DNA of 64,000 bases from Micrococcaceae bacterium Sec5.7 (GTDB taxonomy: Bacteria > Actinomycetota > Actinomycetes > Actinomycetales > Micrococcaceae), in the NCBI GenBank assembly GCA_039636785.1, contig CP144169.1:1736001-1800000 (forward strand). Direction: 5' to 3'. Below are positions 1-7,943 of this stretch, one piece after another; the stretch's first letter is position 1; each line of letters starts with the position of its first letter. The position numbers were made by a program, and so were the translations under genes. The notes below the pieces were generated by a model. That model searched no databases and had not been told where the DNA came from. It worked only from the letters and a program-made list of their open reading frames with translations.

Positions 1-722
1 CGGCACCGGCCGCCTCGCACCCTTCGCAGCCGCTGCAGGTACCGCACGCCACCACCATTGTGGCCATGAGTTACGCCGGGGGTGTGCTCATGGCCGGTGA
101 CCGCCGTGCCACCATGGGCAACGTCATCGCCAGCCGGCACATCGAGAAGGTGTTTCCGGCGGATCAGTATTCCGTGCTCGGAATAGCGGGCACTGCCGGG
201 ATCGCAATCGACATCACGCGGCTGTTCCAGGTTGAGTTGGAGCACTACGAGAAAATCGAAGGAACGCTGCTGAGCCTTGACGGCAAGGCCAACCGGCTGG
301 GGGCCATGATCCGCGGCAATCTGCCCATGGCACTTCAGGGGCTTGCAGTCATACCGCTGTTCGCGGGCTTCGACACCGCGGCGGGGGTAGGCCGGCTGTT
401 CTCCTATGACGTCACCGGTGGCCGCTACGAGGAGCAGGAACACCACACCGTGGGTTCTGGCTCAGTATTTGCCCGGGGCGCCCTCAAGAAACTCTGGCGC
501 CCCAATCTGCCGGAAGATGACGCCATTTCAGTTGCCGTTGAGTCTCTGTATGATGCTGCAGACGACGATTCCGCCACCGGGGGACCGGACCCCGTGCGGC
601 AGCTGTGGCCGGTTGTCTATACGGTTAACAGGGCCGGAGCGAGGCGCATTCCGGAGCGGGATCTGGCTGCTGTGGCCGGAAACATCATCGAGTCCCGGGC
701 TGCAGCCCGGCGGGAGGCCTGA
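1..722 (+). CDS. prcB: 20S proteasome beta subunit (5' end cut by window edge)
   Basis: This is the catalytic beta subunit of the bacterial 20S proteasome. The reading frame is open from base 3, so the start codon and most of the propeptide lie left of the window. The autocatalytic cleavage site is visible: the mature N-terminal threonine is at 51-53 ([10 protein letters not shown]). The block GDRRATMGN, the GIAGTAG segment, VELEHYEK and the [13 protein letters not shown] region match PrcB of mycobacteria. It lies one base before prcA, so the two are surely co-transcribed. It degrades pupylated proteins in the cytoplasm. Identification is very secure. Confidence 0.97.
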   Translation, partial: APAASHPSQPLQVPHATTIVAMSYAGGVLMAGDRRATMGNVIASRHIEKVFPADQYSVLGIAGTAGIAIDITRLFQVELEHYEKIEGTLLSLDGKANRLGAMIRGNLPMALQGLAVIPLFAGFDTAAGVGRLFSYDVTGGRYEEQEHHTVGSGSVFARGALKKLWRPNLPEDDAISVAVESLYDAADDDSATGGPDPVRQLWPVVYTVNRAGARRIPERDLAAVAGNIIESRAAARREA

Positions 723-723
723 G

Positions 724-1431
724 ATGACTCAGCAGTTCTACGTCTCACCTGAGCAGCTGATGAAGGACCGTGCGGATTTTGCACGGAAGGGCATTGCGCG
801 GGGCAGGTCCGTGGTGGTGATCAGCTGCGAAGACGGCATCGCTCTTGTGGCCGAAAACCCATCGCCGTCGCTTCATAAGATCGGTGAGATCTACGACAAG
901 ATTGCGTTTGCAGCTGTAGGCAAGTACAACGAGTTCGAAAGCCTCCGCCAGGCAGGGGTGAGGTACGCGGACATCCGCGGCTATTCCTATGACCGCGAGG
1001 ACGTGACGGCGCGTGGGTTGGCCAGCGTGTACGCGCAAAGCCTCGGCGCAGTGTTCACAGCAGAGCAGAAGCCGTTTGAAGTGGAGCTCGCAGTGGCTGA
1101 GGTGGGGCCCACGCAGGAAGAAGACCACCTCTACCGGCTGACATTCGATGGCTCTATCGCTGATGAGCACGGATTCATTGTGATGGGTGGCCAAGCCGAA
1201 AAGGTTTCGGCCGCCGTTGAGGACGGCTGGCGCCAGGACCTCGCGTTCGCTGCCGCCATCAGGCTGGCTGTCAGGGGACTGGTGACCGACAACGCAGCCA
1301 GTGCCCTGCCTGCCCGGGCTGTGGAGGTGGCAGTGCTGGATCGTGCTTCGGAAAGCGGCCGGGGAACCCGGCGTGCTTTCAGACGGCTTACCGATGCCGA
1401 CGTTGTGGCTTTGCTTGCTGAGGAGGACTGA
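724..1431 (+). CDS. prcA: 20S proteasome alpha subunit
   Basis: The 235-residue protein begins [20 protein letters not shown], the alpha-subunit N-terminal gate region, followed by the [13 protein letters not shown] helix and strand typical of PrcA. It forms the outer rings of the proteasome and gates substrate entry. The ATG follows the prcB stop by one base. Longer upstream extensions of the frame overlap prcB and are rejected because the family N-terminus starts at this ATG. pafA follows one base after the stop, so prcB-prcA-pafA is one operon. Confidence 0.96.
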   Translation: MTQQFYVSPEQLMKDRADFARKGIARGRSVVVISCEDGIALVAENPSPSLHKIGEIYDKIAFAAVGKYNEFESLRQAGVRYADIRGYSYDREDVTARGLASVYAQSLGAVFTAEQKPFEVELAVAEVGPTQEEDHLYRLTFDGSIADEHGFIVMGGQAEKVSAAVEDGWRQDLAFAAAIRLAVRGLVTDNAASALPARAVEVAVLDRASESGRGTRRAFRRLTDADVVALLAEED

Positions 1432-1432
1432 A

Positions 1433-2797
1433 ATGGACAAGAGAATCTTCGGTATTGAAACCGAATTCGGCATTTCCTATTCGAGCCCGGATTCCCGTCC
1501 GCTGGCACCGGAGGAAGTTGCGCGGTACCTTTTCCGCAAGGTTGTCAGCTGGGGCCGTTCTTCAAATGTGTTCCTGACCAACGGGTCCAGGCTGTACCTG
1601 GACGTCGGCTCCCACCCCGAATACGCCACGGCGGAGTGCGATGATCTGGCCCAGCTCGTAGCCCACGACCGCGCCGGGGAACTCATTCTGGACGATCTTG
1701 TGGACGAGGCCCAGTCGAGGCTGGCTGCCGAGGGGTTCAACGGGACGGTGTACCTGTTCAAGAACAACACAGACTCGGCGGGCAATTCCTACGGGAGCCA
1801 CGAAAACTACCTGATTCCGCGCCGGGGCGAATTTTCACGGCTCGCTGAAATTCTCATTCCGTTCCTGGTGACGCGCCAGCTCATTGCCGGGGCCGGCAAG
1901 ATCCTCAAGACCCCGCACGGGGCGACATTCGCCTTTTCGCAACGGGCGGACCACATCTGGGAGGGTGTCTCCTCGGCGACCACCAGATCGCGGCCCATCA
2001 TCAACACCCGCGATGAACCCCATGCCGATGCCGAGTTCTTCCGCCGCCTGCACGTGATAGTCGGCGATTCCAATATGTCCGAGACCACTGCGCTCCTGAA
2101 AGTGGGAACAGTTGATCTGATACTGCGGATGATCGAGGCGGGCGTCATCATGCGGGACATGCGGATGGAAAACCCCATCCGCAGCATCCGTGAGATCTCG
2201 CATGACCTCACCGGCAAGGCCCTGGTCCGGCTCGCCAACGGGCGGCAACTCACGGCATTGGAGATCCAACAGGAATACCTCACAAAGGTCACGGCCTTTG
2301 TGGCCGAGCATGGCGCCCACAATCCCCATGTGCCACTGATTCTAGATCTCTGGGGAAGAACACTGCAGGCGATCGAAAGTGGCGACACCACCGGCATCGA
2401 CACCGAAATCGACTGGGCCATCAAAAAGAAGCTGATGGACAGTTACCGGGAACGCCACGGGCTGGGACTCGACGCACCCCGGATTGCCCAGCTTGACCTG
2501 ACCTATCACGATATCTCGCGGACCCGGGGACTCTACTATCTCCTGCAGGCCAGGGGAGCTGTCCGCCGGGTGGTGGATGACACCGCCGTCAAGGATGCCG
2601 TTGACGCGCCACCGCAAACCACCCGCGCCAAATTGCGGGGGGACTTTGTCCGCAGGGCGCAGGAACTGGGACGTGACTACACGGTGGACTGGGTGCATCT
2701 GAAGCTGAATGACCGGGCCCACCAGACCATCCTGTGCAAGGACCCGTTCCGTAACGAGGATGAGCGCGTTGATGCGCTTCTGGACTCTATGGGCTGA
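1433..2797 (+). CDS. pafA: Pup--protein ligase (proteasome accessory factor A)
   Basis: This 454-residue enzyme attaches the prokaryotic ubiquitin-like protein Pup to lysines of target proteins, using ATP to activate the Pup C-terminal glutamate. The N-terminal GIETEFGI motif, the [19 protein letters not shown] stretch and the [15 protein letters not shown] motif are hallmarks of PafA within the glutamine-synthetase-like fold. Length agrees with the usual ~450 residues. It directly follows prcA. Genes for Pup, Dop and the ATPase Mpa/ARC are not in the window and probably lie to the left. Confidence 0.97.
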   Translation: MDKRIFGIETEFGISYSSPDSRPLAPEEVARYLFRKVVSWGRSSNVFLTNGSRLYLDVGSHPEYATAECDDLAQLVAHDRAGELILDDLVDEAQSRLAAEGFNGTVYLFKNNTDSAGNSYGSHENYLIPRRGEFSRLAEILIPFLVTRQLIAGAGKILKTPHGATFAFSQRADHIWEGVSSATTRSRPIINTRDEPHADAEFFRRLHVIVGDSNMSETTALLKVGTVDLILRMIEAGVIMRDMRMENPIRSIREISHDLTGKALVRLANGRQLTALEIQQEYLTKVTAFVAEHGAHNPHVPLILDLWGRTLQAIESGDTTGIDTEIDWAIKKKLMDSYRERHGLGLDAPRIAQLDLTYHDISRTRGLYYLLQARGAVRRVVDDTAVKDAVDAPPQTTRAKLRGDFVRRAQELGRDYTVDWVHLKLNDRAHQTILCKDPFRNEDERVDALLDSMG

Positions 2798-2823
2798 TAC
2801 CCAGCTTCAGGGGCTATTCTGGA

Positions 2824-2844
2824 TGGGGCCATTCTTTGGCCCCG
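2824..2844 (+). terminator. Short GC hairpin after pafA
   Basis: A perfect inverted repeat (GGGGCCA / TGGCCCC with a four-base loop) lies 27 bases after the pafA stop. There is no real U tract, so it could be a weak or Rho-assisted terminator or an mRNA 3'-end stabiliser. It lies before the start of the FKBP lipoprotein gene. Confidence 0.35.
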
Positions 2845-2906
2845 CCCGCGCTGCCGGGCGCTACATACCGGTAACGCATCCATCTTGCCCCGACGAAAGT
2901 TTTTAC

Positions 2907-3842
2907 GTGCGCCGACTACTAGCAATTCTTATTCCCGGACTGCTGCTGCTCACCGCCTGCGGCGGATCGCCTGCAGCGCCGGAACCCACCAGCCAGTCCG
3001 CGGGTGAAACCGCCAAGCTGGATTCCGTGAAGTTTACCGACAACGGCGACAAGAAGGCGCCTGGTATTGAATTCACCAAGCCCCTGGAAGTGGCCGAACC
3101 GACTGTCAAGGTAATCGCCGAGGGCAGCGGTGACCGGGTCAAGGCCAACCAGGTTGCCGAGATTTCAATCCTTGCGCTCAACGGTAAGGACGGTGCGAAA
3201 CTCGAAGACACGTTCGCCAGCGCCCCGGAGGCCCTGGAGCTGAACGAGGAGCTCAAGACGGGCAGCGCAGTCATCTACAACGCGTTCGTCGGAGCAAAGA
3301 TCGGCTCACACCTTGCACTTGCCGTTCCGGGCAAAGCTGCCGCCGAAGGCGCCAAGGCACAGCCCACGCAGCTGCTGGTCATCAAGATCGTGTCCGCGAA
3401 GGACCTTCCCGGTGCCCTGAGCCAGGAGGAGACTAACAAGCTGGACAAGGAGGGAAAACTGCCCAAGGTCACATTTGATGCCAAGGGCGTTCCCACCGTG
3501 GATATTCCCAAGACGGATGCACCGTCGGGATTGTCCATCAAGGTGCTCTCGGAGGGGACCGGCGAGAAGATTACGGCCGCCGACACCATCGAAGCCAACT
3601 ACGCCGGCTGGCGCTGGGATGACGGCAAGAAGTTTGACTCCAGCTATGACCGGGGCGAAGCCGCCAGCTTCCCGCTCAAGGGAGTCATCAAGGGCTGGAC
3701 CCTGGGGCTTACCGATCAGAAGGTCGGATCCAAAATCCTGCTCACCATCCCGACTGCACTTGCATACGGCGAGACGGCCGCTGCCCAGCAGAAGCCCGCC
3801 GGACCGCTCGTATTCGTCGTCGAGATTAAAGCCAAAAAGTAA
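2907..3842 (+). CDS. FKBP-type peptidyl-prolyl isomerase lipoprotein
   Basis: This 311-residue protein starts at a GTG and opens with a lipoprotein signal peptide: MRRLLAILIPGLLLLTAC, lipobox LTAC with cysteine 18. It should be anchored to the outer face of the membrane. The C-terminal ~110 residues are a recognisable FKBP domain (ANYAGWRWDDGKKFDSS, VIKGWTLGL, IPTALAYGE). The middle (about residues 60-170) looks like a second, degenerate FKBP-like domain, as in other Micrococcaceae paralogues. The longer upstream frame lacks a signal sequence and overlaps pafA, so the GTG is preferred. Probable role is folding of exported proteins. Confidence 0.88.
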   Translation: MRRLLAILIPGLLLLTACGGSPAAPEPTSQSAGETAKLDSVKFTDNGDKKAPGIEFTKPLEVAEPTVKVIAEGSGDRVKANQVAEISILALNGKDGAKLEDTFASAPEALELNEELKTGSAVIYNAFVGAKIGSHLALAVPGKAAAEGAKAQPTQLLVIKIVSAKDLPGALSQEETNKLDKEGKLPKVTFDAKGVPTVDIPKTDAPSGLSIKVLSEGTGEKITAADTIEANYAGWRWDDGKKFDSSYDRGEAASFPLKGVIKGWTLGLTDQKVGSKILLTIPTALAYGETAAAQQKPAGPLVFVVEIKAKK

Positions 3843-3910
3843 CGGCGCCGGCAATCCCGGCACTGAATAATCCAGGCAACAAGCCGCCCAATCAAGCAGA
3901 AGGAGCAACC

Positions 3911-4306
3911 ATGTCATTTGGTCAGCGCGATTTCGACCGCCAGAAGCCGGAAATTGACTTCCCCGAAGGCGCAGTACCCGCCGAATTGGTCATCACCGAC
4001 CTCATCGAGGGCGACGGCGCCGAGGCTAAAGCCGGCGATACCGTCTCCACCCACTACGTGGGCGTGGCCTGGTCAACAGGTGAAGAATTCGACGCCTCCT
4101 GGGGCCGCGGCGCGCCGCTGGACTTCCGTGTGGGCGTGGGGCAGGTCATCCAGGGCTGGGACCAGGGCCTGCTGGGCATGAAGGTTGGCGGCCGACGCCG
4201 CCTGGAGATTCCGTCTGAGCTGGCTTACGGCTCCCGCGGTGCCGGTGGAGCAATCGGCCCCAACGAAGCACTGATCTTCGTCGTGGATCTGGTGGGCGTC
4301 CGCTAA
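3911..4306 (+). CDS. FKBP-type peptidyl-prolyl cis-trans isomerase, cytoplasmic
   Basis: A 131-residue single-domain FKBP with no signal peptide. Conserved active-site stretches are visible: STHYVGVAWSTGEEFDASW, VIQGWDQGLLGMKVGGRR, IPSELAYGSRGAGGAIGPNE and LIFVVDLVGV. It catalyses cis-trans isomerisation of Xaa-Pro bonds. An AAGGAG Shine-Dalgarno lies about 6 bases before the ATG. It follows the lipoprotein FKBP by 68 bases, so the two paralogues may share a transcript. Confidence 0.93.
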   Translation: MSFGQRDFDRQKPEIDFPEGAVPAELVITDLIEGDGAEAKAGDTVSTHYVGVAWSTGEEFDASWGRGAPLDFRVGVGQVIQGWDQGLLGMKVGGRRRLEIPSELAYGSRGAGGAIGPNEALIFVVDLVGVR

Positions 4307-4409
4307 CCGGAGCTTCGCACTGTGGAGGCGCGGTAACAATCGGAAGGTATTTTCCCTTTGTTGCCGCGCTTCCTGCGTTTCCCACACGGACTTTAGTAAC
4401 GTAGCCAGA

Positions 4410-6404
4410 GTGTCAGCATCCCGTACAGAACGTCTGCTTAATCTCCTGATCGCCCTCCTCAATACGAAGTACGGGCTGCGTCGCAGCGAGCTGCGCAAAA
4501 AGATCTATCACGACACCACCAGCACCGAGGTGTCCTTCGGCCGGATGTTCGAACGCGACAAGAGTGATCTCCGGCAGTTCGGCTTCGAGGTCGAAGCTGT
4601 TATGGACAAAGGCTGGGGCTCGGACGATCCTGCGACCACCCGATACCGGATCGGCAAGGAATCGAACCGGCTTCCGGACGTCAAGCTCACGCCGGCGGAG
4701 TGCACTGTATTGTGGCTCGCCTCCCGGCTGTGGGAGCAGGCAGCACTCGGTGCGTCCGCCCTCAACGCCATGCGCAAACTCCAGGCCTCCGGCGGCCTGG
4801 CAGGTGTCGGCCTGCCTGCCGGTGTACAGCCCCGCATCAAACCGGCCGGGCAGGCCTTTGAGGATCTTATCTCCGCCATCCACGCCCAGCATCCGGCCAG
4901 GTTCAGGTATCTTGCCAGCAGCACCGGCAAGGAAGAAGACCGGGTGGTTGAGCCTTGGGGCCTCGGCAGCCGGTTCGGCCAGTGGTATCTGGCTGGCTTT
5001 GACCGGGGGCGGGGCGCCCAGCGGTTTTTCCGGCTTTCCCGGTTCACCTCGGCGGTCACTGTGCTGGAGAACGACACCTACTCGCCGCCGGCGGGTTTCA
5101 ACGTCCGCGCTGAGCTGAGCAGCCTGCCCGAGCTGCCCTTGAGGACCGCCGTCGTAGACGTGCGGGAAGGCAAGCTGCTGGGCCTGCGCAAGCGGGCCGT
5201 GCCCGCCGATGCCGATGGCTCCGCCGCTGCAGGAGCGCCCGACGCCGGCCGTGACCGTCTCAGCGTGCAGTATCGGGACGCTGAGCTGCTGGGCGAGGAG
5301 ATTGCCTCCTACGGACCCAACGCAGCGGTGGTGTATCCGACGGAACTCGTCACAGCCGTCACGCGGCGGCTGCGCCGGGCCGCTGACTTTGCTGCCGCGC
5401 CGGTACCGCCGATTGACTTTCCGGACGCCGGCCCTGCCAAGCGCACCCGGAAGCGGACGTCCGAGGACCGGCTGAAACGAATGCTTCAGCTGGTCCCGTT
5501 TCTGGTTCACAACCAGGGTCTCCACATCGAGGAGGTCGCCAACACCTTCGGCGTCACACGGAAGGAGCTGGAGGATGATCTGCGGATCCTCATCTGTTCT
5601 GGCCTGCCGGAAGGCTATCCGGATGATCTGCTGGATATCCAATGGGAGAGCGATCACGTTTTCATCACCCAGGATCTGGATCTCAACAGGCCGGTCCGCT
5701 TCACCGTGGACGAGGCCTGCGCGCTGCTGACCGGGCTGGAGACCCTGAACGGGCTGCCTGAGCTTGCCGAAGGGACTGCCCTGGAATCGGTGACGCTCAA
5801 GCTGATGGCCGCCGCAGGCGAAGAGGGACTGCGTGCAGGTTCGGTGGCCGGCCCGGAAGTCGGCCCCGCTGACTCGGCCATGCTGGAGACCGTCCGGAAA
5901 GCTCTTGAGACAGGATCCCAGCTTCACCTCGTGTACTTGTCGACCCAGAGCGATTCGGTCTCCGAACGGGACGTGGATCCGCTTCGGCTCTACTCGCTGG
6001 ACAACACGTGGTACTTTGAGGCTTACTGCCACACAGCCGAAGGGCTGCGGAATTTCAGGCTTGACCGGATCGAGATCCTGCAGCCCAACGGCAGGAACGT
6101 TTCTTCACAGGTCAAGCCCCAGGAGGGTTTCCCGGTCAAGCTCTTCACGCCTAACGACGACGACACCCTTGTGGTGGTGCAGCTCTCCGCCCGGGGCACT
6201 GGGCTGGCTGACGACTACTACGCTGAACGGACCTCCGGCCTGCCTGGTGACGGCCTGCTGGCTGAAATCCGCTTTGGCAGCACGGCATGGCTTCCCATGT
6301 TCGTCGCCCAGCACGGGGGCGCGGTGCGGATTCTTGAGCCGGCAACACTGGCCGCGGGTGCCCGCGACTGGATCGACGCAGCCCTGGCCCAGTACGGAAG
6401 CTAG
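4410..6404 (+). CDS. pafBC: PafBC-type WYL-domain transcriptional regulator (PafB-PafC fusion)
   Basis: A 664-residue fusion of two homologous halves, each with an N-terminal winged helix-turn-helix (first half SASRTERLLNLLIALLNTKYG; second half starting near residue 350 with EDRLKRMLQLVPFLVHNQG) and a WYL domain (QWYLAGFDRG in the first, TWYFEAYCHTAEGL in the second). In mycobacteria PafB and PafC are separate and jointly activate the RecA/LexA-independent DNA damage response. In Arthrobacter they are usually fused as here. The start is a GTG. The gene sits downstream of pafA and the FKBPs as in related genomes. Confidence 0.92.
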   Translation: MSASRTERLLNLLIALLNTKYGLRRSELRKKIYHDTTSTEVSFGRMFERDKSDLRQFGFEVEAVMDKGWGSDDPATTRYRIGKESNRLPDVKLTPAECTVLWLASRLWEQAALGASALNAMRKLQASGGLAGVGLPAGVQPRIKPAGQAFEDLISAIHAQHPARFRYLASSTGKEEDRVVEPWGLGSRFGQWYLAGFDRGRGAQRFFRLSRFTSAVTVLENDTYSPPAGFNVRAELSSLPELPLRTAVVDVREGKLLGLRKRAVPADADGSAAAGAPDAGRDRLSVQYRDAELLGEEIASYGPNAAVVYPTELVTAVTRRLRRAADFAAAPVPPIDFPDAGPAKRTRKRTSEDRLKRMLQLVPFLVHNQGLHIEEVANTFGVTRKELEDDLRILICSGLPEGYPDDLLDIQWESDHVFITQDLDLNRPVRFTVDEACALLTGLETLNGLPELAEGTALESVTLKLMAAAGEEGLRAGSVAGPEVGPADSAMLETVRKALETGSQLHLVYLSTQSDSVSERDVDPLRLYSLDNTWYFEAYCHTAEGLRNFRLDRIEILQPNGRNVSSQVKPQEGFPVKLFTPNDDDTLVVVQLSARGTGLADDYYAERTSGLPGDGLLAEIRFGSTAWLPMFVAQHGGAVRILEPATLAAGARDWIDAALAQYGS

Positions 6405-6414
6405 ACTACTCAGC

Positions 6415-6765
6415 ATGCCTTGGTGGTCTTGGATCCTGATCTGGATAGCGCTCGTTGCCCTTTCCCTGCTGTTTTATGTCATTTTGGGTATCAGGCTCTT
6501 CCGGAATTTCATGGCAACTGTGAAGGAACTGAGCGCCGCAGGTGAGCAACTGACACACTTGCCGGCCGGCCCTGCGGACCCTGCGACGGCGGGGCCGGAG
6601 AAACAAACGGCCCCCGGTTCAGCTGTTTTTGCCTCCTCTGGGCAGATGCGACATGATTACCTCACATCCAAGTCATCCCGCCGGGGAGTTCGCCGCCAAC
6701 GGCGCGTTCAGCGCAAGGCCGAACGGGGCCAACCCCAGTCATTGCGCGACATCGAATTCAGTTAG
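6415..6765 (+). CDS. Small single-pass membrane protein
   Basis: A 116-residue protein starting [20 protein letters not shown]: one N-terminal membrane helix and a basic cytoplasmic tail ([17 protein letters not shown]). It lies 10 bases after pafBC and 32 bases before tatA, so it is probably in the same transcript. I do not recognise a family beyond this actinobacterial neighbourhood. It might assist the Tat pathway by position only. Confidence 0.7.
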   Translation: MPWWSWILIWIALVALSLLFYVILGIRLFRNFMATVKELSAAGEQLTHLPAGPADPATAGPEKQTAPGSAVFASSGQMRHDYLTSKSSRRGVRRQRRVQRKAERGQPQSLRDIEFS

Positions 6766-6797
6766 ACGTAGGATGTACTCAGAGGAAAGGACTTCCA

Positions 6798-7076
6798 GTG
6801 GGACGACTGTTTGAGGGCCCGTGGCCCATCGTAATTATTATCATCGTAGCTCTGCTTCTTTTTGCAGCGCCCAAGCTACCCGCAATGGCGCGCAGCCTTG
6901 GCCAGTCGATGCGGATTATCAAGTCCGAGGTCAAGGAAATGAAGAACGACGGCAAGCCTGAGGCCAAGGATGACTCAGATCCCGTTGAGGGCAGGATCGT
7001 CAACCATCAGCAGGCCAAGACGCAGAACGGCGAGCCGAGCGACGGCACCGACGTTCCGCCGTCGAACCGCGTTTGA
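6798..7076 (+). CDS. tatA: Sec-independent protein translocase subunit TatA
   Basis: A 92-residue protein with a single N-terminal membrane helix ([14 protein letters not shown]), the hinge and amphipathic helix [22 protein letters not shown], and a polar tail. This is the TatA layout, and the FG hinge is replaced by APKLP. TatA oligomerises to let folded twin-arginine substrates cross the membrane. The start is a GTG. tatC starts 6 bases downstream. Confidence 0.93.
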   Translation: MGRLFEGPWPIVIIIIVALLLFAAPKLPAMARSLGQSMRIIKSEVKEMKNDGKPEAKDDSDPVEGRIVNHQQAKTQNGEPSDGTDVPPSNRV

Positions 7077-7082
7077 TCCCTA

Positions 7083-7919
7083 GTGGCTGAGAAGACGGGC
7101 CGCAAATCCAACCCTGAGGGTCGGATGGCCCTGATGGATCACCTCCGGGAGCTCAAGAACCGGCTCCTCAAGTCCGCGATCGGCCTTGTTATCGGCGCCG
7201 TCGGCGGATGGATTCTCTACGATCCGGTTCTGGGTGCGCTCAAAGAGCCCGTGGACCGGATCGCAGAGCATACCGGCGGGACGTCGTCAGTCAATTTCTC
7301 GAGTATTGCCTCACCATTTGATTTCAAGCTTCAGCTGTCCTTGCTGATCGGCGCTGTTATCTCCAGCCCGGTCTGGATCTACCAGCTATGGGCGTTTGTC
7401 ACCCCGGGGCTGACCAAAAAGGAGCGGCACTACACGCTGGGTTACATGGCAGCGGCCGTCCCGCTCTTCCTTGCAGGCATATGGGTGGGGTGGCTGGTGG
7501 TTCCCCAGGTTGTGCGGGCGCTGACACAATTCACACCGGCCGGTTTTTCAAACCTCATCGATGCCCGCGACTACGTTGATTTCGTCACGCGAATGGTGCT
7601 CTTCCTTGGGCTGGCATTTCTGGTGCCGGTAGTGCTGGTCGGCGTCAACATGGCGGGAATCATCCGCGGACAGACCATTCTCAAGGCCTGGCGCATTACC
7701 GTATTCCTTGTGTTTGTACTGGCGGCCGTAGCTGCCCCGGGCGCAGACGCCCTGTCCATGTTCCTCCTCGCCGGGCCGCTGCTGCTGCTGTTTTTCGCTG
7801 CCATCGCCCTGTGTATTCTTAATGACCGCAGCCGTGACAAGCGGGCAGCAAAAAAGGCTGCCGAGTCAGAAGCCACCGCCGACGTCGCAACGCCCGGCTC
7901 CGAGCTGAGGAATCTCTAG
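7083..7919 (+). CDS. tatC: Sec-independent protein translocase subunit TatC
   Basis: A 278-residue multi-span membrane protein. The conserved N-terminal MALMDHLRELKNRL motif, the FKLQLSLLIGAVISSPVWIYQLWAFV region and FLGLAFLVPVVLV are TatC signatures. TatC recognises the twin-arginine signal peptide and recruits TatA. The start is a GTG, and coupling to tatA is tight. No TatB gene lies in the window, and many actinobacteria encode it elsewhere. Confidence 0.95.
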   Translation: MAEKTGRKSNPEGRMALMDHLRELKNRLLKSAIGLVIGAVGGWILYDPVLGALKEPVDRIAEHTGGTSSVNFSSIASPFDFKLQLSLLIGAVISSPVWIYQLWAFVTPGLTKKERHYTLGYMAAAVPLFLAGIWVGWLVVPQVVRALTQFTPAGFSNLIDARDYVDFVTRMVLFLGLAFLVPVVLVGVNMAGIIRGQTILKAWRITVFLVFVLAAVAAPGADALSMFLLAGPLLLLFFAAIALCILNDRSRDKRAAKKAAESEATADVATPGSELRNL

Positions 7920-7943
7920 CTCCAAGCACACTAGGCTGGAGGC

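Noticed and set aside
4413..6032. 539-residue frame on the minus strand
   Set aside because: It lies wholly inside pafBC, which has clear HTH and WYL domains in the other strand; long antisense frames are common in high-GC codon usage.
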